In this document: positions 1 through 12,000 of the stretch, in pieces
How the letters are laid out: each line of letters starts with the position of its first letter
How positions within the stretch are numbered: the stretch's first letter is position 1
Assembly: GCA_000149265.1 (NCBI GenBank)
Contig: CH003284.1
Span: 289,039-353,038 of the forward strand
Length of the DNA: 64,000 nt
Reading direction: 5' to 3'
From: Ciona savignyi
Lineage: Eukaryota; Chordata; Ascidiacea; Phlebobranchia; Cionidae
Position numbers and translations under genes: made by a program
Notes under the pieces: model-generated
What the model was told of the DNA's origin: nothing
Seen by the model: only the letters and a program-made list of their open reading frames with translations
Database searches by the model: none

Positions 1-3000
1 GGCTGCGACGATATTTGTAAAAAAAATATCAATAATCGCTGGTCACTTATCGCGATAATCGATAGTGTTGTGGAAATGCATTAATTTCTATCCCTGTAGT
101 ATTACCGTAATACTATTACGTGCAGGTTTCCAGACACTTATTTTGTTATACTAGCTAATCCCCACAAACACCCAGTCCCACCTTTCCCAAGTTGCTGCTG
201 TTCAATAAATGGTTTGTGTTTCAGCACGTTCCACCCTCCAGGCCAATTCTCGAACTCATCATCCATAACTCGACTGGGTTTTTGGAATCCATAGTGATCT
301 TTCTGTGGGTGAATGATAGGATAGGATATTTATGTTTATCCCCGTGAATAAAAAAAGCAAGGGGGTTAACACACATGCAATCATCAGATTACCTCGCGCC
401 CATGGTCAGGTTACCGGAGCTATTGCAGTGTGTGGTGTACGATAGACACGTTCCTTTAATTTGGCAGAACCCTTTAATCCGCTGGATCAGGCAATGTCTT
501 GCCCAAAGACACAACCGACTAGCTAGCGACCAGTTTCGAACCTTAAACCTTTCGGTTGAAAGGCGTCGCATTAAACCACAAGACTAACTGGTCGGTAAAC
601 ATAAACATCCTAGGTTCTAAAGGCCTACAACTTACCCGAAACTCATAGAATCTGGATTTGCCAAGAATTCCACGCAGTCCGCCATATTTCACTGACAAGG
701 TTTCGAACAAACATATAATCACACCTCCAGTCATACCGAGAGCCAGGAACACGTACATTCCAATAAACGCCTAGGTACGACGGATTTATAAATATTACAA
801 AGTTTAAATATTAATACTTGATCTGCTGGTGGGTTTAAAAGCCTTTTCTGCTTGTTTCGATTGTTTTTTATAAACTTGATTTTGTGGAGAAATATCTTCA
901 AATGATTCGACAGTTTAGGATAGGATAGGATATTCGGGTTTATCACCGTAAATGGAAAACCCGAAGGGGTTAACACCACGGCAATCGTCAGATCACCTCG
1001 TGCCCACCGTCGGGTTACCGGAGCTATTTTAATGTATTGTGTATGATTGATTCACATGTTCCTTTAATTTGGTAGAATCCATTAATCTGCTGGGTTCATG
1101 TAATACCGTATCTATAAAGTGCTTTGTCCAAGGACACAACCGACTAGCTATCGACCAGTTTCGCACCTGCAACCTTTCGATTGAAAGGCAACGCACTAAA
1201 CCACTAGACGAACCTGTCAGACAAATGAGAGAAATAATGAACTCTTTCACCTTTAGATCAAGCTGGCCACCGTCACCGGAGGTCAGTGTTGATTCAGTGT
1301 TTTCACATTTCTCCTCAATATTTCCAAACCTGTACGAACAGGTGGCTGAATGGTTAACGCGACCGATACATATACAGACTAACATTAAAAAACGGTCCGA
1401 GTGACAAGCCCATCCGGGGTTCGAAACTTGGCTCGGATAAAAAAAAAATCCGAACCTGTAAGGTTGTTCCGCTGAATTGGTTAAAGCGAATAATACATGT
1501 ATGGATATATGTGTGTTTTTATTACTTTTGTAGGACACACCAAAGGATAAGTTTAAAGGGGAACTGAAGTCAATTTTAAGAATATCTTAATAAATGGAAA
1601 AAAATACGCTGATTTCAAAAATCAAATCAGTTTCTTCCAATATTCTTTTGTTAAAGAGTTATGAGCAAATATGCATTTTATTTTATGTTAGGGGATTTCC
1701 CGTATTACGTCATTGACGTTGTTGAGATTTCGTGCCTATATAAATTGTATACAATCACGTGCCAGTTTAGAGGTGAATTAGTAACATAAGCGCCTGCAGG
1801 AGCGTTGTATTTTCGTTTTTTATGAAGACTTAGCATAACACTTGTCATATAGCCTAACTGAACCAATGTACCCGCGTGACAGCTTACCTTAAGTGCGCTC
1901 ATTCAGGCCTGCACGATCCTGGACCTAAGCTAAATGCTGAGGTATACAGGTCTCGTATTTAAATGACTTTAGAATAATAAGTCTTAGCAATTTATATCAT
2001 AAATCATAGAAATGAAGACAGAACAAGAAAACTAGAACAGGAGGCAGTAAACTGTAACTGCCACCAATTTATAGAAATAAACCAGCCATCAATCAAAGAT
2101 CAGACTATGCGGTGGGAACAGCCTATTTCTTTCATGATTGTTGCTTTTCAATATATAGCCATAATCTGCAACGTAGACTAGCAATGTTATTATCAACCCC
2201 TAGGCTACAAACTGAGAGTGTGAGAGATTTGGTATACATATGCATAGAAGTTTTAACAAATTTCTTTTGTTTTCTTCATTTCTAGAGTAAATTTAAGTTA
2301 ATGTTGTAACACTAAAATGGAACAGTTTTCAGCATTCCGGCATGGATGAAAGAAGTTTTATTGTACACAATAAAACAACACAAATTTAGTCATGTGCGTT
2401 TGAACCAAGGAAAACGTCTGAAAGTATCTTTGAAGATGCAAGCCCCATAGAAGAAAATTTTTATTTAGAAACATTACCTATTGACATGACTTGGTGCCGT
2501 TGCAAAAACTGTATTCTTATGGACACACCGCAAGAATGTTTATGCTGCATGAATGTACATGCATTTGTGCACAAAATAATGCCAGACTGGACTTGCAATA
2601 CTAAAAGCCCTTATTTTTCAATTATCTGCTTGGATAAAGAAGTTCTTGAAGTTGCACTTGATGTACTGGGTTGATCACTATGTTTAAAATCATAATCAGA
2701 AAAATTTAAAATTGTTGGAACTGTATTTTTCACCAAGTGGTTTGTTTTCATCATCTTGGCTACTCCATTGGAGTCAAATACAATTTTACTATGATAATCC
2801 TTGTCACAAATATGTGCACTACACACTGCGGTTCTTTTTCCAGGTAGTTTAGAACGCTTGCATTGTTGTATCCGTTGCTTCAACCGTTTTTTGTCGTTGT
2901 GAGGAAATCGATGGAAGAGCACAGGTGGATTGGAATTTCGTGTGCTGTAATAGGAATTTGTACATCCTGGAGCAAAACAATATACTCCAATCACTCTTTC

Positions 3001-6000
3001 TTCCTTCTCAGTGGCTTAACTTTAGGCATTTTACAATATCTAATAAAAAGAACTAAATTAGAAATGTGGTATATTCTTATTAACTTATTTGGGTAGTTAA
3101 GTAAAGATCTATTATATATATTCTTTACTTACTTATCTGAGTGCTTGCTGTGTACTTATTGTCAGACTACACATCAGCTACTCAACTGTGGATTAACTGG
3201 TTTTTGCAATAAGTGGTATACTCAACCAGTAGGCTAATGCTCAGTTTCAATAACAGCAGACATTAAATGCACCACATACACAACAGCAAAACATTATACA
3301 AACAGCCAAGGTAAACCATGAAAGAAATAGGCTTTTCCCACCGCATAGTCTAGCCTTTGCCTAATAGCTGGTTTATTTCTATAAATTGCTGGCAGTTACG
3401 GTTTAATGCATTCTGTTATAGTTTTCTTGTTCTGTTTTCACTTTGATTATTTATGATATAAATTGCTAAGACTTATTATTCTAAAGTCATTTAAATACGA
3501 GACCTGTATACCTCAGCATTCAGCTTAGGTCCAGGACCGTGCAGGCCTTAATGACCGCGCTTAAAGTAAGCTGTCACCATGTACATTGGGTTCAGTAAGA
3601 CTATATGACAACTGTTATGCTAAGTCTCCATAATAAAAACGAAAATACAACGCTCCTGCAGGCGCCTTCTGTTACTAATTCACCTCTAAACTGACACATG
3701 ATTGTATACAATGCATATAGGCACGAAATCTCAACAACGTCAGTGACGTAATACGGGAAATCCCCTAACATAAAATAAAATACATATTTGCTCATAACTC
3801 TTTAACCAAAAAATATTGGAAGAAACTGATTTGATTTTTGAAATCAGCGTATTTGTTTCCATTTATTAAGATATTCTTAAAATTGACTTCAGTTCCCCTT
3901 TAAACCAATTAAATTGGCCATCTTATAATCTATGTCCATAGGGTCACCGGAGCTATTGCAGTGTGTTGTGTATGATTCACATGTTCCTTTAATTTAGTAA
4001 AACCCAATAATTCGCTGGGTTCAGGCAATGTCCATTAAGTGCCTTGCCCAAGGACACAACCGACTGGCTAACAACCAGTTTCGTACCTACCATTTAAAAA
4101 CTTGAAATGTTAGGTTACAAATACACGGGGGCTACCATTTAAGCTCCAAATTATGTAGGATCCCAGTATCTCGTAGATTCGCAATATTATCGTTGATGCC
4201 GGGTAGGAAGATCATTCCTCGTCGCACTGGTAGTCCACTCTGGTACGGATAGAACCCGTTCCCAACCTGGGGCAGGATACTCATAGGATGGGGTGGATAG
4301 GATATTCATGTTTATCCCCATGAATGGGAAAACCAAGGAGGTTATCACACGGACAATCGTCAGATCACCTCGCGCCCATCGTCGGGTTACCGGAGCTATT
4401 GCAATGTGTTGTGTATGGTTCATTCTTCCTTCAGTTTAATAGAACCCATTAATTCGCTGGGTTCGGGCAATGTTCGTCAAGTGCCTTTCCCAAAGACACA
4501 ACTAGCTAGTGACCAGTTTCAAACCTGCAACCTTTTGTTTGAAAGGCGATGCACTTTATTGCCAGACTAAACGGTCGGACGATTGAGTTCATATTGGGTC
4601 ATCAGGGGATTACCCTAAAGATGGAATTGGCCGGGGTATGTTGCAAGTTTGGCTGACCGGCTAGTTTGGTGGTTTAGTATGACGCCTTTCAACCGAAAGG
4701 TTGCAGGTTCGAAACCAGTTGCTAGCTAGTTGGTTGTGGCCTTGGACAAGGCACTTCTTAAGGGATATTGCCTGAACCCAGAGGATTGATGGGTTCTACT
4801 ATATAAAGGTATGTGTGAATCATACACAAAACATTGCCTAACTCCGGTAACCCGACTGTGGGCGCAAGGTGATCTAACGATTGCCCGTGTGGAAAACTCA
4901 TGGGTTTTCCCATTCATGGGGATTAACATGAATATCTTATCCTATGTCAGAAAAATTGTCAGATTACCAGGTTCCCATATTGGGGCAACAAAGTGAGACA
5001 TTGCAGCCATTTTTGTTCTAGGGCAAAACCAACTTAAATATCTGACCAACCAGACTAGGTTTTGAACCCACCACCATGTCAGCTTATCATCTAAGGCTTA
5101 AAGGTGACACAATACAAAGGAGGATAGGATGGGATAAAATAGGATATTCATCTTTATCCCCGTGAATGGAAAAACCAAGGGGGTTATCACACGGGCAATC
5201 GTCAGATCACCTCGCGCCCATCGTCGGGTTACCGGAGCTATTGCAGTGTGTTATATATTTGATAGACACGTTCCTTCAATTTGGTAAAACCCATTAATCC
5301 GCAGGGTTCAGGCAATGTCCTTAATGTCTTGCCCAAGGACACAACCGACTAGCTAGCGACCAGTTTCGCACCTTCAACCTTTCGATTGAAAGGCGACGCA
5401 CTTAACCAATAGACCAACGGGCCGGACAACATAACCAAGCTATTTGTCTGTACAGCTATTGAATTTAAATAGTTGGTTGCAAATCAAAGTAAGATTAAAT
5501 GAGGACCACAATGTGATATCTTATCAACCCACTGTGATGACTCTGACACAGGCATATATATGTGTTGATTATTACTTTTGTTGCACACACCATATGCATC
5601 AATTTGGACCAGTTAAATTGGCCATCATATAATCTATGTCCATCATGATTTATTTTTACAAAAATATTTTTTATACATTAAGGTTTTCCTACACTTAGTT
5701 TGTTTTTTTTACAAGTTTATTTTACACTAAACCCAAACATTTGGGCGCGAGGTGATCTGACAATTGACCGTGTGTTAACACACTTGGTTTACCCATTCAC
5801 AGAATAGACATGAATATCCTACCCCCCTATTATTACCTTATCATAGACGCAGCTCTCAGCGATTGCGTTCACAACATCTTTGAAGGATGCGATCAGAATA
5901 TAATCCCCGTTCCTAACTTTCGTCAATCCGGTTTCGATATCGCTAAGAACACTGGTTTCTGGGTTGCGCTTCACATAATCCCACAAGATGCTTCAAAATA

Positions 6001-9000
6001 CAAGATGCAGGTAAGTACACCAGTTTAAACCTGGTCGCTAGCTAGTCGGTTGTGTCCTTGGGCAAGGCACTCTACGGACATTGCCTGAACCCAGCGGATT
6101 AATGGGTTACACCAAATTGAAGGAACGTGTCTATCATAACCAACACACTGCAATAGCTCCGGTAACTTGTGATCTGACGATTGCCCTTGTGTTAACCCCC
6201 TTAGTTTTCCCATTCATGGGGATAAAGATGAATATCCTATCCTATCCAGTTTAAATAAGTTATATGATGCGGTGTGCTGGTTATCTGGGTAAACTGTTAA
6301 TTTTAACATAGGGAAATAGGAAATAGGATATTCATGTTTATTCCAGTGAATGGGAAAACCAAGGGGGTTAACACCAGGGACAATCGTCAGATCACTTTGA
6401 GCCCACTGTCAGGTTACCGAAGCTATTGCAGTGTGTTGTATATGATAGACCCGTGTGCTGATTATCTGGGTAATCTTTTCATTTTGAGGAAGATCTGGTT
6501 TTAAAGCAATAACCGCTTAATAAGATACTGTTGGCTTGTAATTTTGATCAACAAAAAAAAATATATTAAAAAAAAATTTATATAAAAAATATGTTATAAA
6601 AATGGTAATAACGAAAACTTATAAACATGCCATTAAAAACCAATAAATAAAAACAAGTGCTACATCAATTGTTTTTTTTCTATTGTTGACTGGACCTGCT
6701 CACAGTGTGTTGTATATCTTTAATATATTCTATTGTTTCAATTCAACTAAATAAATCACTGGATTAAAGCAATGCCCACAAGAAATCTAGCTCAAGGACA
6801 CCACCGAAAAAAAACCAGAGGTTGGATTCGATCCAACCACCCTTTTGGCTGTTTGTGAACCAGACCTTTTTTCATATTACCTTAGATATTGTTTATTTAC
6901 CCAGGTTTGGCGGCCGCGTCCGCTATATTCATTAATTTATATCCTTTTTTTAATGACGTGTTCTAACGACTGTTCGTTTTGCCGTCTTTTCCCGTTCCTG
7001 TATCGTGATTATATTCGTTGGCCATTTTAAAAAACTGGGGCAAAAAATGAATAAACTAAACTAAGATACAAAAGCTAGTAGTGTACATTGCATAGTATGT
7101 AGACATTGATACGTCTTTTCTTAATCCATAAATCCCCTGGGTTCTCAATTCACCTACAATATCTACAGCGGGGGTGGGTATCTTCTCTAGTCGGCAGGCC
7201 AGATGTGGAAAAATGAAGTTCTTGGTGGGCCGGATTATTACATAGTACGGTATTTAATATCTTAACAGGGTATGTTAATTACTGAATATATTTTACTAAT
7301 ATTCAATATTTCAAGTAATCTTAATTACTGAATCTTAATTACAGGGTATGGTTCTAAAATACACTCTGCGGCCAGTTAAAATCCCTTTACCGACTGGACC
7401 CGGCCCGTGGGCTGTATGTTGAGCATGTCTGAACTACATCATCATAACCTACCTATACGGGCTTTCCTTGGCTCGTGGTAGAAACTTTGTAAGCATCGGG
7501 TTACCCTCTATGAACCCATACCTCACTTCTGATTGGCTGGCCAGCTGGGTCAGAGTGGTGATTCCCCCACTATTAACTTGGGTCATGAACGCTGTTGTGG
7601 TGAGATATTCACAGTTAACGTTGTTAAACTGTATTTAAACGGCAGATTTTTTAGCAGAACCCACCGGATTAATGGTTTCTACTAAATTAAAGGAATGTGT
7701 GAATCATATACAACACACTGCAATGGCTCCGGTAACTCGACGCTGGGCACAGGTGATCTAACGATTGCCTGTGTGTTAACCCACTTGGTTTTCCCATTCC
7801 CGGGGATATACATGAAAATAGGTTTGCCATGTGTGTATTAAAGCCAGGTAATTTATCTCGATTTGCTCATATAATAGCTCGTGTAGCGAATCATAAAGCG
7901 GAAGTTTCATTTTATTCCTCACATTCAACACAAACTTTTATACTATGCGCCACAGCGCAAAAGGCGCCCAGACGTTATCAAATTAAGGACAATCAACTAA
8001 TGAACAGGACGAAATGCAATAATTGTTACACTTGATTATCCTTAATCCAGCCGGTTAGTCTGGTGGTTTAGTGAGACGCCTTTCAAACGCCCAAAAAAAC
8101 TAATTAATTATAAAGTTTTTGCATATTTATGAGTGGCCGCTAAACCCACATAAAAAAATAAATAAGTAAAAAATGGCGATAAAAAATTACACCTTGAAAA
8201 AAAGTGTGCGGTAAGAGACCCGTGCAATGGGGGAGCCGGCTTTAGAAGAAGGGGTGGCCCAGAAAGTGGGGGCTAAAAATGGAAAAAGAAAAACCCCAAA
8301 AATGAAATTCCACTAAAAAGTTTTAAGTGTACCACTTACCAAGGCATTAAAAGGTAAATTAAGTAAAAAATAAAATAAATAAAACTTGCATCAAACAAGT
8401 CACTACTCACATATCATATTTGCTGTATAAGCAGCTACCACCAACATCACATAACACCACCATGTTCCAGCTAATATCTTCAATGACGCTGATCTAGACA
8501 AAGTAGTTTTTGATTAGTTTTTTGCCATCTTTTTCCCGCTGTTTATCGTTAAAGAGTGTAAAACCACTCACCCGTTTGTCATTTGTTTTTTTAACAGTTT
8601 CTTTAGAAAGTTTTGTTTTACTATTTGTAGCTTAATAATCATTTAAGTTATCCAGTGGATTAGTTGGTTGAATAAGAAATAAAGAAAACACAATTTTAAT
8701 CTGATACACCATACTGCAATATTGTCAGAAACTTAGAAAGGAAATTCAGAAAACATGAGTATAGAATCCTATCCTGAAAACTATGTACTTCTATTTCTGA
8801 CCGGTTAGTCTGGTGGTTTAGTGCGGCGCCTTTTAACCAAAAGGTTGCAGGTTCGAAACTGGTCGCTAGCTAGTCGGTAGTGTCTCTGAGCAAGGTACTT
8901 AACGGACATTGCTAGAACCCAGCGGATTAATGGGTTCTACCAAATTGAAGGAACGTGTGCATCATACACAACACATTGCAATAATTCACTTAATAAAAAA

Positions 9001-12000
9001 AATGAATACTACTTCTATGGCTTTCGTAATTTACCCCTAATGTTTATATATCAAAATCTGTACACTAAACATCTGTAGTAACAGAATGTGGTTTGTAAAC
9101 TTTTTAAAATAAATGGGTAGGATATCCATGTTTATCCCTGTGAATGGGAAAACCAAGCGGGTTAACACACATGCAATCGTCAGATCACCTCGTGCCCACT
9201 GTCGTTACCAGAACTATTGCAGTGTGTTATGTATGATTCACATGTTTCTTTAAATTAAAACCCATTAATCCGCTGGGATCAGGCAATGTTCGTTAAGTGC
9301 CTTGCCCAAGGAAACAACAGACTAGCTAGCGACCAGTTTCGAACCTTAAACCTTTTGGTTAAAAGGTAGCGCACTAAACCACCAGAATAGACGATCGGAA
9401 TTGTGCTTTAATGACTAAGTAAGTTCCATGATAGACAAGTCCTACTTCGGCAGCATTTGCGAAGATTGTTCAACCAAGGACGCAAAGTTGAACCACATGC
9501 TGTGTAGGAAGCCAAGGTGATCGGAATGTTTCGATCCAGTAGGAAGGTCACGTGAGGCTCGTTTGAACTCATACGGGTTGTTCTTGTTGATGTAGGTCAT
9601 GAGGAGGCAAACCTGTGGTGAAATTGGGATTTTATTAGGGGAAAACTAAAAGGAGGAAAAGGGGAAGGAGGGAAAATACACACTAAACTGAAGATTAGGG
9701 CGTTAGAGTTAGTTTTAAACATGGGGTTGGGATTAGTGTTTAAAGCAGGGTAAAAATTACTTTTTATGATTTTAAAGAGAAGTTTCCCTTCTTTCCTCTT
9801 TTCCGCTTTCCCTCTTTTTAGTGTTGTCCGTTAAATTGGGATTTTATTAGGGAAAAACTAAAGAGGGAAAGCGGGAAGGAGGGAATCTGATTATGACATT
9901 AGAGTTAGTTTTAAACATGGGGTTGGAGTTAGGGTTAGTTTGTGGGGTTGAGATTAGTGTTTAGGGCAGTGTTTAAATTAGTTTTCGTAATTTAAGTGTG
10001 CCGTTTCCCTCCTCCTTTTAGTTTTGTCCAATTAAATACCAGCTGAAGTTTTAGGGAGATTAAGGAAGACCAAAACAATATAATATAAATGCCTAAAGAA
10101 GAGTGTACAGTAAAGCATACATGCTTTTTTGTATGTTGTACTATTCTATTTGTTTTACGCCAAATAACGAACTTTGCATTCATTAGGGATCCGATGATTC
10201 AGCATGTCTTATCTCCGACATCCCGAAGAGTATTGTGAATCCTCCATTGGAAATCAGAACCACCTAGTCCACAACTCCACCCACACATAACACAATAAAA
10301 TTAGTGTAGCGGTTCAGCCCAATTTATTGTTGCTCGGTCTATATCCTCGACCGCCACTATACAACTACACGCTCACAACTACACAAATCGGAATGACACA
10401 ACTGTACAACTCACATTACTGTACAGACCTACACTCTTCGCCCTTCGCCTAACGCACAAATGGAAAAGCCAAATATACAGAAAATCAGGCAATCAAGTAA
10501 TCAACGAATCAAGTCAATAACGTAAAATCGGCGAGCGTCCAAAATGCAAGGAATTTAAACTTATAAAACTTTACATTAGCAACAAGTCCTCACCGCAACC
10601 AAAGAGGTCCAGAGCACCAGCCAACTATCGTTCCGAAACGGAGCAAGGAACTGCCAGATGCTCACATCATGGTTCTTTTCCACCCTCTCTGTGATAAAGT
10701 ACAGCCGTGAGGTCATCAGTGATGATGTAATCGACACGGTGTCTGAGAGAAGTAACCTCCCACCATAGATTGTCTTGTCATAAAGGAAGATGTCGCACTG
10801 TGTTGGGTAAAAATAAAGCTTTAGGCGTTGCACTATGGCCTAGGATAGAATATGATATACATGTTTATCCCCTTGAGTATATAAAGCAGTGTTTCTCAAA
10901 CTGTGTGCCGTTTGAGATTCTCAGGTGTGTCGCGAAACTTTTTGGAATTTTGCAAAATTATGTAGGAAATCTATTTGTGTTACGAATGGGCAAATTGGGC
11001 ATACGCGACTTTAATGCACAGAAATGTATTTTCCCTAGTTTAGTAGCAAGTAAAGTAGATAGTATTGCTATGGATAGCGATGAATAAAGGGTGATTGTCA
11101 TGTCATAAGCACAATTCATTGTTCAGTGTGGTGTATTAATGTAATTTTAACACATGCATCACATTTTGTCCTGCACGCTGAGTTAAACAGCACGAAAACT
11201 ACCTAGATGACACGAGATTAACCATTTTATTAATAAGATTATTTCATAAGCAAACTTTAGTTATTTGATCCCATTTAAACTTTTATTGAGTACTCAGTTC
11301 GAATTGACGATTTTATTCAGCAAATCCTATTAGAATTTGCTGAATAAAATTCTTTGATTCAATTTGTTTTGTTCAAGTGTGCCGCGAATTTTTTAGAATT
11401 TTCTTAGTGTGCCACGAGCTGGAAAAGTTTGAGAACCACTGATATAAAGTGCAAAGGAAATTAACACACGGTCAATTGTCAAATTACCTAGCGCCCAGCG
11501 TAGGGTTACCATATCCAATGTAGTTAATCAATCACACATTTTTTTTTGTAGAACCCATTGTTCCACTGGGTTCAGGCAATGTCCGTTAAATGCCTTGTCC
11601 AAGGACACAGCAGTCTGGTCAGCATATGGGTTTGTTCCTGCAAACTTGGTGGTACCTACAGGAAACAATTTCGAATCTGCAACCATCCGAATGTTATAAT
11701 GCCACAGAATGTGTTTAACTTTCCCAAAATGGACGTGGCCACCCTTCTATACAACTCAACCTACTATATCGGCTTCAAATAATGTGTTCATTTCGAACTC
11801 CAGCATCTCGTCTGTGTGGTTGAAGCCTTCACCAAACGTTACGGCAGTATCGTTGTGAATTACAAACGTAAAGCCCATTTGTTCAGACAGCTTGCTTATG
11901 ACATCATAAAGAAAGCCTTTGTACGTCCCTGCAACAGGCAAGCCATCTTCTATGTCCCATGACAACCAAGGGGGATTCTGCGATGCAAGGTTTTTTATTC

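Larger units (their letters stand above)
1557..3899. mobile_element. Kolobok-like DNA transposon with about 580-bp inverted repeats
   Basis: The ends are perfect inverted repeats for at least 44 bp, beginning AGGGGAACTGAAGTCAATTT. Homology continues inward to about 2136 on the left and 3317 on the right. Both ends are flanked by TTAA (1553-1556, 3900-3903), and the TTAAAGG end plus a THAP ORF are features known for the Kolobok superfamily. The centre carries a minus-strand THAP ORF and a plus-strand ballast-like ORF. No catalytic transposase core was seen. It lies in iGluR intron 17. Confidence 0.8.

Noticed and set aside
1029..1538. 169-codon minus-strand ORF
   Set aside because: A mix of SINE A, SINE B and the real iGluR exon 18; only 1251-1329 is supported as coding.
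4650..4750. tRNA genes at SINE heads
   Set aside because: A- and B-box-like motifs are present, but the heads are diverged, lack a proper cloverleaf and belong to dispersed SINEs.
5810..6028. Plus-strand ORF ending NTGFWVALHIIPQDASKYKMQ
   Set aside because: It is antisense to iGluR exon 16, whose minus-strand reading matches the S2 domain.
9700..9760. Interstitial telomere-like GTTAGGGTTA
   Set aside because: These matches are part of the MITE core, occur in every copy and are not TTAGGG arrays.
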